Part shown: positions 50,121 through 59,370 of the stretch, piece by piece
How positions within the stretch are numbered: position 1 is the first letter of the stretch
How the letters are laid out: every line of letters begins with the position of its first letter
Origin: Sphingobacterium litopenaei
GTDB lineage: Bacteria > Bacteroidota > Bacteroidia > Sphingobacteriales > Sphingobacteriaceae
Reading direction: 5' to 3'
Assembly (NCBI RefSeq): GCF_014692495.1
Contig: NZ_JACOIJ010000001.1
Location: forward strand, 124,001-188,000
Length of the DNA: 64,000 nt
Program-made: the position numbers and the translations under genes
The notes under the pieces: generated by a model
The model's input: only the letters and a program-made list of their open reading frames with translations
The model's database searches: none
What the model was told of the DNA's origin: nothing

Positions 50121-52166
50121 ATGTCGTTGCGCAGAGCTCATATTGTATATATTCTTTTTATTCTAATCTGTACCCAAACTTTTGCGGAAGATGGAAGTCA
50201 ATTGTGGCTACGTTTTGAAAAAGTTTCAGCAGAAATTTCAGCTAAAAGAACTATTAAAACAAAATCCGTTGATCCTACAGTTTTACTGGCCAAACAAGAA
50301 TTGGAAGATTATTGGAAAGGAAATAATGTAGAACTATTGATAGACCGAAAATTAACGAAACTGAAAGACGGCTTTAAAATCACTTCATCAGGAAGTAAAC
50401 TGCAAATCGTTGCTAATAAGCCTGCAGGTCTTTTATATGCAGCGTATCATATATTGCAAAAGCAAAATGAGGGTGCTGAAATAACCCATTATAATGTAGA
50501 AGAAATCCCATCTTATGATATTCGTATTCTAAATCACTGGGACAATCTCGATCGTACAGTGGAACGTGGTTACGCAGGATATTCTTTATGGAAATGGGCT
50601 GAATTACCACAAGTTTTGAGTCCTCGCTATGAAGAATATGCACGTGCCAATGCATCAATTGGTATTAATGCGACGGTCTTAAATAATGTAAACGCGTCAC
50701 CTCAGATATTGACGCCCGAATATTTAACCAAAGTCAAAGCCCTAGCCGATATATTTAGAAAATATGGCATCAAAGTGTATTTGTCTGTGAATTTTTCTTC
50801 TCCTAAAGTCATTGGAGGATTGGAAAATTCAGATCCGTTGAACAAAGACGTTCAGTTGTGGTGGAAGAATAAAGTGAAAGAAATTTATCAGCTGATTCCC
50901 GATTTTGGCGGGTTCTTAGTGAAAGCCAATTCAGAAGGTCAGCCCGGACCTCAAGATTATGGACGTACACATGCGGACGGAGCGAATATGTTAGCAGATG
51001 CGATTAAGCCTTACAGCGGAATGATTATGTGGCGTGCTTTCGTGTATAATCCAACGAAAGAAGATCGTGCAAAACAGGCTTATCAGGAGTTTGTTCCTTT
51101 GGACGGACAGTTTCGAGATAATGTAATTATTCAAATAAAAAATGGTCCAATTGATTTTCAACCAAGAGAGCCGTTCACACCTTTATTTGGAGCAATGCGA
51201 AATACAGCGCAGATGGTTGAATTTCAGATTACGCAAGAATATTTAGGGTTCTCCAATCACTTGGTATACTTAGCACCATTATTCAAAGAAACACTGGATA
51301 GTGATGCGTATGCAGATGGTGCGGGAACTACTATTGCTAAAATTACAGATGGTACTGTTCGTAAGATTTCGAAATCAGCTATTGCTGGAGTTGCAAATAT
51401 TGGAGAAGATGTGAATTGGACAGGACATCATTTTGCGCAAGCCAATTGGTTTGCGTTTGGAAAATTAGCCTGGAATCATCAACTGAGTTCAGAAGATATT
51501 GCCAAAGAATGGCTGAAGCTCACTTTTACAAAAGATGAAACTTTTGTAAAAGATGTCACTGATATGATGTTGACTTCTCGTGAGACTGTAGTGAATTATA
51601 TGATGCCACTAGGTTTACATCACATTTTTGCTTTCGATCATCATTACGGTCCCGAACCTTGGGGCAATATGCCTGGGGGAAGAGCAGATTGGATGCCTTG
51701 GTATTATCATAATGCTAATGAGAAGGGGGTAGGTTTTAATCGAACTACCTCAGGTAGTAATGCTGTAGTGCAATATAATGAGCCTTTGCGATCCTTATTC
51801 AATGATATTCAAACCTGTCCCGAAAACCTCATATTATGGTTTCACCATGTTTCTTGGGATCATAAAATGAAAAGTGGACTTACTTTATGGGAAGAGATAT
51901 GCACACATTATGATCGCGGCGTGCAAGATGTGCGAGCGTATCAGCGTCTTTGGGACAAGATGGAGTCCTATGTGGACGCCCAAAGATTTAAAGAAATACA
52001 AAGCAAACTTAAAATACAAATTAAAGATGCTGTTTGGTGGAAAGATGCCTGTTTACTCTATTTTCAGACGTTTTCGAGAAAGCCTATTCCTTATTATATT
52101 GAAAGGCCTATTCATGAGCTGGAAGAGTTAAAGAAAATAAAACTTCCTCTAAAACATCATAACTAA
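50121..52166 (+). CDS. GH67 alpha-glucuronidase
   Basis: A 681-residue secreted enzyme (signal ending TFAE) with an N-terminal hexosaminidase-like sandwich and a TIM barrel. The family catalytic residues can be placed from their spacing: acid Glu272 in KANSEGQPGP, base-pair residues Asp345 in NGPIDFQP and Glu373 in FQITQEYLG. The 73- and 28-residue intervals are the same as Glu292/Asp365/Glu393 of the Cellvibrio enzyme. NHWDNLDRTVERGYAGYSLW is a strong family block. GH67 removes 4-O-methyl-glucuronate only from the non-reducing end of aldouronic oligosaccharides, so it should act after GH10/GH30 cleavage. It ends 6 bp before GH30. Confidence 0.96.
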   Translation: MSLRRAHIVYILFILICTQTFAEDGSQLWLRFEKVSAEISAKRTIKTKSVDPTVLLAKQELEDYWKGNNVELLIDRKLTKLKDGFKITSSGSKLQIVANKPAGLLYAAYHILQKQNEGAEITHYNVEEIPSYDIRILNHWDNLDRTVERGYAGYSLWKWAELPQVLSPRYEEYARANASIGINATVLNNVNASPQILTPEYLTKVKALADIFRKYGIKVYLSVNFSSPKVIGGLENSDPLNKDVQLWWKNKVKEIYQLIPDFGGFLVKANSEGQPGPQDYGRTHADGANMLADAIKPYSGMIMWRAFVYNPTKEDRAKQAYQEFVPLDGQFRDNVIIQIKNGPIDFQPREPFTPLFGAMRNTAQMVEFQITQEYLGFSNHLVYLAPLFKETLDSDAYADGAGTTIAKITDGTVRKISKSAIAGVANIGEDVNWTGHHFAQANWFAFGKLAWNHQLSSEDIAKEWLKLTFTKDETFVKDVTDMMLTSRETVVNYMMPLGLHHIFAFDHHYGPEPWGNMPGGRADWMPWYYHNANEKGVGFNRTTSGSNAVVQYNEPLRSLFNDIQTCPENLILWFHHVSWDHKMKSGLTLWEEICTHYDRGVQDVRAYQRLWDKMESYVDAQRFKEIQSKLKIQIKDAVWWKDACLLYFQTFSRKPIPYYIERPIHELEELKKIKLPLKHHN

Positions 52167-52172
52167 TCAACC

Positions 52173-53732
52173 ATGAAAAGACTTAGTTTTATTCTTAATA
52201 TCTTTTTTGCCTGTGCACTATTGCTAGGTTGTGCAAAATCTTCCGATGAAACTCAAAATGTAGATTTGAGATTCAAAGAAGAAGAACTTTTGTTAGATTC
52301 CCAAGCAGGAATAGCAGCATTGACTATCATTTGGAGCAATACAGAATGGGAAATTAGTACGCCAACAGATGGTTTTCTTTCAGGATTTAATTTCTTAAAA
52401 GGGGGGAGTTTTACGCATAGTAATCAAACTCGTGTTCAATTCAATTTTTCTGAAAACAATACCAATTCGGAGCGTGTGCAGACTATTCAGCTTAAAAATG
52501 TCTTAACAAGTGAAACTACGCAGATTACAGTAAAACAATCGCCTAAACCGCCGATTGTGCTTGAAGTAAAGTCGTCTACAACTTATCAACAGATAACAGG
52601 TTTCGGTGGAATGCTTAATCCAGCTTTATGGCAAGGAGGAAACCAATTAACTAACGCAGAGATAGAAAGATTGTACGGGGCCAATGGTCTTGGATACAAA
52701 ATGCTGCGTATGATGATTTATCCAAACTCCAATGATTGGAGTAGAGATTTAGCTGTTGCACAAAAAGCACAATCTTTGGGGGCAAGAATATTTGGTTCTC
52801 CTTGGTCGCCACCAGCTCATATGAAGAGCAGTAAACAGCAGGGAGGTGGAAATGGCGGTTATTTATTGCCTGAATATTATGCGGATTATGCCAAACATTT
52901 GAATGCTTTCGTTGATTATATGGCTGCTAATGGTGTGACCATAGAAGCTGTTTCTATACAGAATGAACCAGATTGGGATCCAGAATATGATGCATGTGTA
53001 TGGACAGGTCAGCAAATTTTGGATTTTATAAAAAATCATGGAAAAGATATCAAAGTCAAAGTAATAGCTGCGGAAGCGGTGAATTTCAAAAAGGAATTTA
53101 CGGATCCTGTATTAAACGATCCTATAGCGCGTGAACATTTGGATATTGTTGGAACACATCTTTATGGTGGGGGAATTGGCGATTATCCTTTGGCAAGACA
53201 GTACAATAAGGAAATCTGGATGACAGAGCATTTGTTGAATAACAATTCTGCGAATGATTGGAGCTGGAATGATGCCTTGATTTTTGCTAAAGAATTGCAC
53301 GATTGTATGGAAGCTAATTTTAATGCCTACATCTGGTGGTATTTGAAAAGACATTACAGTATGCTTGGAGATGGCGAATATGGCACAACAAAAAGTGAAG
53401 TGTTGAAACGTGGCTATGTACTGTCGCATTATGCACAATATGCTTCAGAGCGTAAGAGAATAGCTGTAGATAAAGTTCCAAATAATAACAATATTCTTTT
53501 GACAGCTTATGAAAGCGTTAACGATTATACTTTGATTATTCAAAATCAAGGTGACGCTATCATACCATCTGTTCAATTTGATTTTCCACAAGCGTTTAAT
53601 AGTGTGAGTGCTGTGGAAACTAATTCTACCAAAAATATGGAAGCTGTAACGGTCAGCGCGATAAAAAATAATCAAGCTGTATCGTTGACAATTAATCCTA
53701 AATCCATTCTCTCCGTAAAAATTAAGAAATAA
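52173..53732 (+). CDS. BACON-GH30 (subfamily 8-like) glucuronoxylanase lipoprotein
   Basis: A 519-residue lipoprotein (lipobox LLGC, Cys20). A BACON-like domain (about 30-125, ITVKQSP end) is followed by the GH30 barrel and side sandwich. Acid/base is Glu265 in QNEPDWD and nucleophile Glu352 in WMTEHLL. The loop WWYLKRHYS keeps Trp389, Arg393 and Tyr395, matching the Trp/Arg/Tyr set that recognises methylglucuronate in GH30 subfamily 8 xylanases. This predicts an endo-enzyme that cuts near glucuronate side chains, making substrates for GH67 and GH115. It lies 6 bp after GH67 and 3 bp before GH97. Subfamily assignment is from motifs only. Confidence 0.92.
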   Translation: MKRLSFILNIFFACALLLGCAKSSDETQNVDLRFKEEELLLDSQAGIAALTIIWSNTEWEISTPTDGFLSGFNFLKGGSFTHSNQTRVQFNFSENNTNSERVQTIQLKNVLTSETTQITVKQSPKPPIVLEVKSSTTYQQITGFGGMLNPALWQGGNQLTNAEIERLYGANGLGYKMLRMMIYPNSNDWSRDLAVAQKAQSLGARIFGSPWSPPAHMKSSKQQGGGNGGYLLPEYYADYAKHLNAFVDYMAANGVTIEAVSIQNEPDWDPEYDACVWTGQQILDFIKNHGKDIKVKVIAAEAVNFKKEFTDPVLNDPIAREHLDIVGTHLYGGGIGDYPLARQYNKEIWMTEHLLNNNSANDWSWNDALIFAKELHDCMEANFNAYIWWYLKRHYSMLGDGEYGTTKSEVLKRGYVLSHYAQYASERKRIAVDKVPNNNNILLTAYESVNDYTLIIQNQGDAIIPSVQFDFPQAFNSVSAVETNSTKNMEAVTVSAIKNNQAVSLTINPKSILSVKIKK

Positions 53733-53735
53733 ATT

Positions 53736-55676
53736 ATGTATAATCTTCGATTTCTATTTACACTTTTAATCCTATGTAATTATGCTTTTGTAAAAGCCCA
53801 AGTGGCCATTATAGAAAGCCCTGATAAACAATTGCGGGTGGATGTACACGTGGATGCAAATAAAGCTTTCTATACCGTAATATTTCAAGGAAAGACTATT
53901 TTGGAAAAGTCCCCACTTGGCTTTAAAACCAATGAAGGCGATTTTTCTTCAGGTATTACCTTTGAAGGAAGTAAATCTTCGGTAGTAGAAAAACAGTATG
54001 CACAAGATCGAATAAAGGTTTCAAATGTAAATTATAAAGCCAATTCACTAACGGTTAGTTTTTCAAATACGGATAAAAAATCCTTTGCTGTCACATTTCA
54101 AGTAAGTAATAATGATATTGCATTTCGATATGATCTGCCTACTTGGAAAGATACGCGAAGTGTAGTCATTCACGAAGAGAACACAGGTTATAAATTTCCA
54201 TCGACTACAACAGCATTCATTTCTACGATGATGAAACCAATGACAGGTTTTGCACGTACGGCTGTGAGTTACGAAAGTGGATATAGTATTGATTCGCCCA
54301 TTTCTGCAGCTAAAAGTCAATATGGTTTTGTTTTCCCAAGTTTATTCAAAGTCGGAGAGAATGGCTGGGCTTTACTTTCGGAAACGGGGGTAACAAGTGC
54401 TTATTGTGCCTCTCATTTAAGTGAGATTTCTGCCGAAGGCATCTTTTATGTGGCTTATCCACAACAAGAACATAACAACGGTTTTGGTAGTACTGGAGCA
54501 GCACTTTCTTTACCAGGATCGACTCCTTGGCGGACAATTACAGTAGGTAAGAATTTAAATCCTATTGTGCAGACCACCATTCCTTTTGATGTGGTGGATC
54601 CCTTGTATGCCCCATCACAAAACTACAAGTTTGGTAAATCTACATGGAGCTGGATTGTATGGCAAGACCAAAGTATGAACTGGGATGATCAAGTAAAATA
54701 TATTGATTTAGCATCGGCTTTAAACTATCCTTATATATTAATTGATGCACTTTGGGACACAAATATTGGAAGAGATAGAATGGAGAAATTGATTCAATAT
54801 GCTAACTCCAAAAATGTAGATGTGTTTTTATGGTACAATTCCAATGGTACTTTCAATGATGCACCACAAGGTCCTAGAAACCGTATGCATACAGCTATCG
54901 CGCGGAAGCAAGAAATGAAATGGCTTCAGAAAATCGGCGTGAAAGGATTAAAAGTAGATTTCTTCGGTGGAGATAAACAAGAAACTATGCGTCTGTATGA
55001 AGATATTCTTTCCGACGCAAATGATCATGGTTTGATGATTATTTTCCATGGAGCTACTTTACCGAGAGGTTGGGAACGACTGTATCCAAATTATGTAGGG
55101 AGCGAAGCAGTTCTTGCCTCGGAAATGTTGATATTCTCACAATATGCTCGCGACAATGAAGCGATTTTTGCCACCTTACATCCTTTTATTCGCAATGCAG
55201 TGGGTAGTATGGAGTTTGGAGGAGTCTTTTTCAATAAATTTCTGACTAAGGATAACAAAAGTAGAAATAAGCGACTTACGACGGATGCCTTTCAAGCAGC
55301 GACAGCGATTTTATTTCAAAATCCTATACAGCCTTTTGCGCTTACACCAAATAATTTGACAGATGCGGAGCCTTTTCTCATAGATTTTATGAAAGAAGTA
55401 CCGACTACTTGGGATGAAACATTATATCTCGATGGCTATCCCGGTCAATATGTAATTCTTGCCAGAAGACATAAAGAGAAGTGGTATATAGCTGGGGTGA
55501 ATGCTAAAAAAGAAGTAATCAAACTGAAAGTGAATGCGTCCATGCTAAAAAGTAAAACACTAAAACTGATTACAGATGATCAAAATAATAGCCCTAAACA
55601 TCAAGATATTAAAATAGATAAAAATGGTCAGTTTGAAATTTCTATTCAGCCAAATGGAGGTTTTGTAATTCATTAA
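53736..55676 (+). CDS. GH97 glycosidase, retaining (alpha-galactosidase-like) type
   Basis: A 646-residue secreted enzyme (signal ending VKAQ). A beta-supersandwich N-terminal part (IESPDKQLRVDV) is followed by the barrel (YPYILIDALWD, NVDVFLWYNSNG) and a C-terminal sandwich. Asp408 in LKVDFFGGDKQ occupies the nucleophile position of the retaining GH97 group, whose known members include alpha-galactosidases. The inverting alpha-glucosidase group (SusB-like) has Gly there and uses Glu residues instead. In a xylan PUL it would release terminal alpha-galactose or a similar decoration (inference). It starts 3 bp after GH30. Confidence 0.88.
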   Translation: MYNLRFLFTLLILCNYAFVKAQVAIIESPDKQLRVDVHVDANKAFYTVIFQGKTILEKSPLGFKTNEGDFSSGITFEGSKSSVVEKQYAQDRIKVSNVNYKANSLTVSFSNTDKKSFAVTFQVSNNDIAFRYDLPTWKDTRSVVIHEENTGYKFPSTTTAFISTMMKPMTGFARTAVSYESGYSIDSPISAAKSQYGFVFPSLFKVGENGWALLSETGVTSAYCASHLSEISAEGIFYVAYPQQEHNNGFGSTGAALSLPGSTPWRTITVGKNLNPIVQTTIPFDVVDPLYAPSQNYKFGKSTWSWIVWQDQSMNWDDQVKYIDLASALNYPYILIDALWDTNIGRDRMEKLIQYANSKNVDVFLWYNSNGTFNDAPQGPRNRMHTAIARKQEMKWLQKIGVKGLKVDFFGGDKQETMRLYEDILSDANDHGLMIIFHGATLPRGWERLYPNYVGSEAVLASEMLIFSQYARDNEAIFATLHPFIRNAVGSMEFGGVFFNKFLTKDNKSRNKRLTTDAFQAATAILFQNPIQPFALTPNNLTDAEPFLIDFMKEVPTTWDETLYLDGYPGQYVILARRHKEKWYIAGVNAKKEVIKLKVNASMLKSKTLKLITDDQNNSPKHQDIKIDKNGQFEISIQPNGGFVIH

Positions 55677-55697
55677 TTAATATAAAAAATCGTCACT

Positions 55698-57431
55698 ATG
55701 AATAATTTGAGAAGATTGTTAAAATATATTCCTTTGCTATCAACCGTATTTGCTTTCGGTTGCCAACAATCTAAACACGGAAATTCTAACACAGAACCTG
55801 GAGAACCTTTATTTAGTAATTTCACCTATGTCGGAAAAGATAAAATTTACGAACAAAATCCACTTCAAGAAGGACAATTTTATAGTCCAATATTGCAAGG
55901 ATGCTATCCAGATCCTAGCATTGCTCGTAAAGGAGACGATTATTATTTAGTGAATTCTTCTTTCGCAATGTTTCCTGGAGTACCTATTTTTCATTCCAAT
56001 GATTTAGTTAACTGGAAACAAATAGGTCATGTTTTGGATCGTGAATCGCAATTAAAAGTGCAAACAGCAGGAATTAGTGAAGGCATTTATGCACCTGTAA
56101 TTCGTTATAACCCGAACAATGACACATTCTACATGATTACCACTCAATTTGCTGGAGGTATTGGCAATATGGTGGTAAAAACGAAAGATCCTAAAGAAGG
56201 CAATTGGTCTGATCCAATTAAACTTAATTTCGAAGGTATTGATCCGTCATTGTTTTTTGATGATAATGGTAAAGCTTACGTAGTTCATAATGACGCTCCT
56301 GATCCCGGAAAAGAATTATATACTGGACATCGCGTAATTAAAATTTGGGATTACGATGTGGAAAAAGATCAGATTATAGCAGGAACAGACAAAATCATCG
56401 TAGATGGAGGAGTCGATATTTCCAAAAAGCCGATATGGATTGAAGCGCCACATATTTATAAAAGAAATAATAAATATTATCTTATGTGTGCAGAGGGAGG
56501 CACAGCAGATGATCACAGCGAAGTTATTTTCGTGAGTGATAATCCTCGAGGTCCTTATAAACCTGCTGCCAAAAATCCAATATTAACTCAGCGTCATTTG
56601 GACAAAAGTCGCCTTAATCCTGTAGAATGGGCAGGTCATGCTGATATTGTCGAAGGGCCTGACGGAGGGTTGTATGCTGTATTCTTGGCCATCAGACCTA
56701 ACGAAAAGAACCGAGTAAATATAGGACGTGAGACTTTCATGTTGCCAGTAGATTGGTCAGGTGAATTTCCTGTTTTTCAAGGAGGTTTGGAAGCATTCAA
56801 ACCCACTATTCCTATGCCGAATGGTGTAACAAATAAAATGAATACTTCTGATTATTTTCCGAATGGAAATTTCATTTTCAATGAAAAGTTTAATGATAAT
56901 GCTTTTGATCATCGTTGGGTGGCTTTAAGAGGACCTCGAGAATCATTTTCTGAATTAACGGAAAAGGGTTTAAAAATAAAACCTTTCGAAGTTTCGATAA
57001 AAGAGAAGAAACCAATTTCGGCTCTATTCCATCGTCAACAGCACAATAGTTTTTCTGTGGAGGTAGAGATGGATTATACCCCAACTTCGGATAAAGATCT
57101 TGCAGGTATTTCAACATTACAAAGCGAGAATTTTCATTATGTATTCGGAGTTACCAAATCGGGTAACGATAGCTACATTGTGCTCGCTAGAACAGAGAAA
57201 GGCGAAACAAAAATTTTGGCATCTAAAAAATTTGATAATAATTCTCCTGTAAAATTAAATGTTAATGCTGCTGGCGATTATTATACCTTCAATTTTTCGC
57301 AGAATGGTAAGGAGTACGAAAATCTAGGAGGTACTGTTTCTGGCGACATTTTGTCCACCAATATAGCAGGCGGATTTACTGGTGCTTTAATCGGTTTGTA
57401 TGCCACCAAAAACAATGATATAAATCTCTAA
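55698..57431 (+). CDS. GH43 lipoprotein with C-terminal beta-sandwich
   Basis: A 577-residue lipoprotein (lipobox AFGC, Cys22). The propeller (about 60-370) carries Asp in YPDPSIARK, Asp in GIDPSLFFDDNG and Glu in WIEAPHIYKR, all three catalytic positions. From about 395 (FNEKFNDNAFDHRW) follows the concanavalin-like sandwich common in GH43 subfamilies 10-12, which often shapes the active site of beta-xylosidases and arabinofuranosidases. It is the last gene of the GH115 string and is followed by the terminator at 57459. It resembles the enzyme at 33912 in architecture, but keeps the more canonical PDPS start. Confidence 0.9.
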   Translation: MNNLRRLLKYIPLLSTVFAFGCQQSKHGNSNTEPGEPLFSNFTYVGKDKIYEQNPLQEGQFYSPILQGCYPDPSIARKGDDYYLVNSSFAMFPGVPIFHSNDLVNWKQIGHVLDRESQLKVQTAGISEGIYAPVIRYNPNNDTFYMITTQFAGGIGNMVVKTKDPKEGNWSDPIKLNFEGIDPSLFFDDNGKAYVVHNDAPDPGKELYTGHRVIKIWDYDVEKDQIIAGTDKIIVDGGVDISKKPIWIEAPHIYKRNNKYYLMCAEGGTADDHSEVIFVSDNPRGPYKPAAKNPILTQRHLDKSRLNPVEWAGHADIVEGPDGGLYAVFLAIRPNEKNRVNIGRETFMLPVDWSGEFPVFQGGLEAFKPTIPMPNGVTNKMNTSDYFPNGNFIFNEKFNDNAFDHRWVALRGPRESFSELTEKGLKIKPFEVSIKEKKPISALFHRQQHNSFSVEVEMDYTPTSDKDLAGISTLQSENFHYVFGVTKSGNDSYIVLARTEKGETKILASKKFDNNSPVKLNVNAAGDYYTFNFSQNGKEYENLGGTVSGDILSTNIAGGFTGALIGLYATKNNDINL

Positions 57432-57458
57432 TTCATAATTGTTAGTATAGTTAAGCTC

Positions 57459-57511
57459 GCGATTCATTTGATTCTTAAGTCCCCTAAGATGAAAGTGAAT
57501 CGCACTTTTTT
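57459..57511 (+). terminator. Terminator closing the xylan PUL
   Basis: GCGATTCA (57459-57466) pairs with TGAATCGC (57496-57503), with partial pairing continuing inward through CTTA/TAAG, followed by ACTTTTTT. It lies 27 bp past the last GH43 stop and just before the convergent hydrolase gene at 57523, marking the right boundary of the large plus-strand string. Confidence 0.85.
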
Positions 57512-57522
57512 GTGAATTACTC

Positions 57523-58197
57523 TCAACTTTTCAGGCTGTCTATAAATTTTTCAAACTCATTTTTTCTATTCATCAACACAGGTCCATGACCAAAACAAAT
57601 AATCTTTGGATGCAAAGTATTCAGCTTTTGCAGGGATTGAATATTCTGGTTTTGATTAGATGTGAAAAGGGAAGGCGGAAGTTGTAACCCTACTACCGTA
57701 GTTAATAAATTCATATTGCAAAGAGCATCTCCAATTATTAAAGTACCATCTCTTTCTCTATAGAAGGACAAATGTTCTGCTGTATGACCAGGTGTCTCTA
57801 TTACTTCAAAATCGCCAATAACATCCCCATTTTGGAGTATTTGTGTAACAGGATAACCAGCTCCTGCCCAGTATTTTTGTTGAAGTTTTGCTATCATTCC
57901 GCTAGGTGAAGGATAATCCGCTACGACGAAACCAGTCTCGGCTTTTTGTACTTCTTCTTTATGGCAAAGTAAAGGAACGTTTAATTCACTACATATACGT
58001 GCGCTACAGCCTTGATGATCTGCATGCGCGTGAGTTAAAACATGTGTATGTATTGGGTTTTTATCAAAGGCTTTACGGATCTTTTTATATCCGCATTGTA
58101 TGCCAGAATCGAATAGTATGCCATCCGCTATATAGCAATTGATACTATTTCTGGGCAGAACAGAAATTTGTAAGAGATCTTGGTTGATTTGATTCAT
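57523..58197 (-). CDS. Metallo-beta-lactamase-fold hydrolase
   Basis: A 224-residue cytosolic protein of the MBL superfamily. Metal ligands are evident: His56, His58, Asp60 and His61 in THAHADH, His138 in TPGHTAEH, Asp157 in IGDAL and a late His in CFGHGPV. This is the glyoxalase-II-like or lactonase-like small-hydrolase build, with no nuclease or DNA-binding extension. It follows the AraC regulator by 42 bp on the same strand and is divergent from the GH29 module. Lactonase, thioesterase or glyoxalase activities are possible; the sequence does not decide. Confidence 0.85.
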   Translation of the reverse strand: MNQINQDLLQISVLPRNSINCYIADGILFDSGIQCGYKKIRKAFDKNPIHTHVLTHAHADHQGCSARICSELNVPLLCHKEEVQKAETGFVVADYPSPSGMIAKLQQKYWAGAGYPVTQILQNGDVIGDFEVIETPGHTAEHLSFYRERDGTLIIGDALCNMNLLTTVVGLQLPPSLFTSNQNQNIQSLQKLNTLHPKIICFGHGPVLMNRKNEFEKFIDSLKS

Positions 58198-58239
58198 TTG
58201 GTTTTAATTTCAATAACAATATAAGTGTTTTAAGGTGAA

Positions 58240-59100
58240 TTACTGTTTCTTGCGGTAGGTACTTGGCGTTTCTCCAGTGAGTTGTTTAAATAACCTAATA
58301 AAATAGGAAATATTATCAAAACCTAATTTATAAGCTATATTCTTGAGGCTCATATCTTCCACTAAAATAAGTAATTGAGCTTTCTCAATTTTCTTCTGAT
58401 TGATGTACTTTGCTGGAGTACAGCCCATTTGTTTTTTAAATAAACGAATCAAGTGGTCTTTTGTGAGATTCGCTAAGTTGGCTAACTCTTCAATGCTAAT
58501 GGAATGCTCTATTCTTTCATGAATATAAGTTATTACGCGATGTATTCGGTTGTCATGTATATCTGTTTTAACCGTTGCATGATCCAAAAATCTAGAAAGT
58601 AAGATATTAATTATGGATTGAGATTCTAGTTTGATGGCTGGATGATTTTCGTAATTGAGCGAAATATTCTTAATGAGTTCTTTTGAACTTTCGTAAGAAG
58701 AAGGATCATATTTTGTCAATTCTCGATTTGGGTTGATAAAATATAACCTTTGAATTAATTGCGCAATTAAAGGATCTGCTTCTATTTCAACAGGGAATTT
58801 ATATAGGTCGAAAATGCTGGAATAGTGTTGTAAATTTTCATACAAATGGATATAAAAAACATGAAATTCCTGATCACAACTATAACTATGCTGTGTATAG
58901 GATGGAGTGAGATACAGATGATTTTCTCTGAGTTCGATAGATTCTTTATGGTGCAAAATCACCGCTTTTCCTTTGACAACAAAATGTATGCGAACAAAAG
59001 GACTATTAATTCCTTGATAATTCCAGTCAGCAACATGCTCTGCATATCCAATATTTAACAAGATGAAATCTAAATTATCAATAGCGCCTTTAAGAGACAT
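58240..59100 (-). CDS. AraC-family transcriptional regulator with cupin-like sensor domain
   Basis: A 286-residue one-component regulator. The N-terminal half (about 20-120, FVRIHFVVKGKAVILHHKE, LTPSYTQHSYSCDQEF) is a cupin-type effector-binding domain. The C-terminal 100 residues contain two AraC helix-turn-helix motifs (SIEELANLANLTKDHLIRLFKK and NIAYKLGFDNISYFIRLFK). It is divergent from the GH29 fucosidase gene 270 bp away and probably controls that module in response to a released sugar (inference). It is separate from the hybrid regulator of the xylan locus. Confidence 0.92.
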   Translation of the reverse strand: MSLKGAIDNLDFILLNIGYAEHVADWNYQGINSPFVRIHFVVKGKAVILHHKESIELRENHLYLTPSYTQHSYSCDQEFHVFYIHLYENLQHYSSIFDLYKFPVEIEADPLIAQLIQRLYFINPNRELTKYDPSSYESSKELIKNISLNYENHPAIKLESQSIINILLSRFLDHATVKTDIHDNRIHRVITYIHERIEHSISIEELANLANLTKDHLIRLFKKQMGCTPAKYINQKKIEKAQLLILVEDMSLKNIAYKLGFDNISYFIRLFKQLTGETPSTYRKKQ

Positions 59101-59370
59101 TGTTCTTCTGAGTAAGTTTCTATGGTTTGCTCTAATTTATATATAATATCTCAGAAAGTCGATATAGTGCAATTATTAGTCGATAGTATTAAACGATTTA
59201 ACGTCTTTAATACCTTACTTTGAATAGCGACATTTACTTATATCCAATTATAAAATCAATAATATCCAACAGTAACAAAAAAAGATATATGTTTTGCTTT
59301 TAATTCTAATTCAAGACCATATCGATATACTGTAATTAATGGGAGAAAAATGATTTGAAGAAATTAAATT

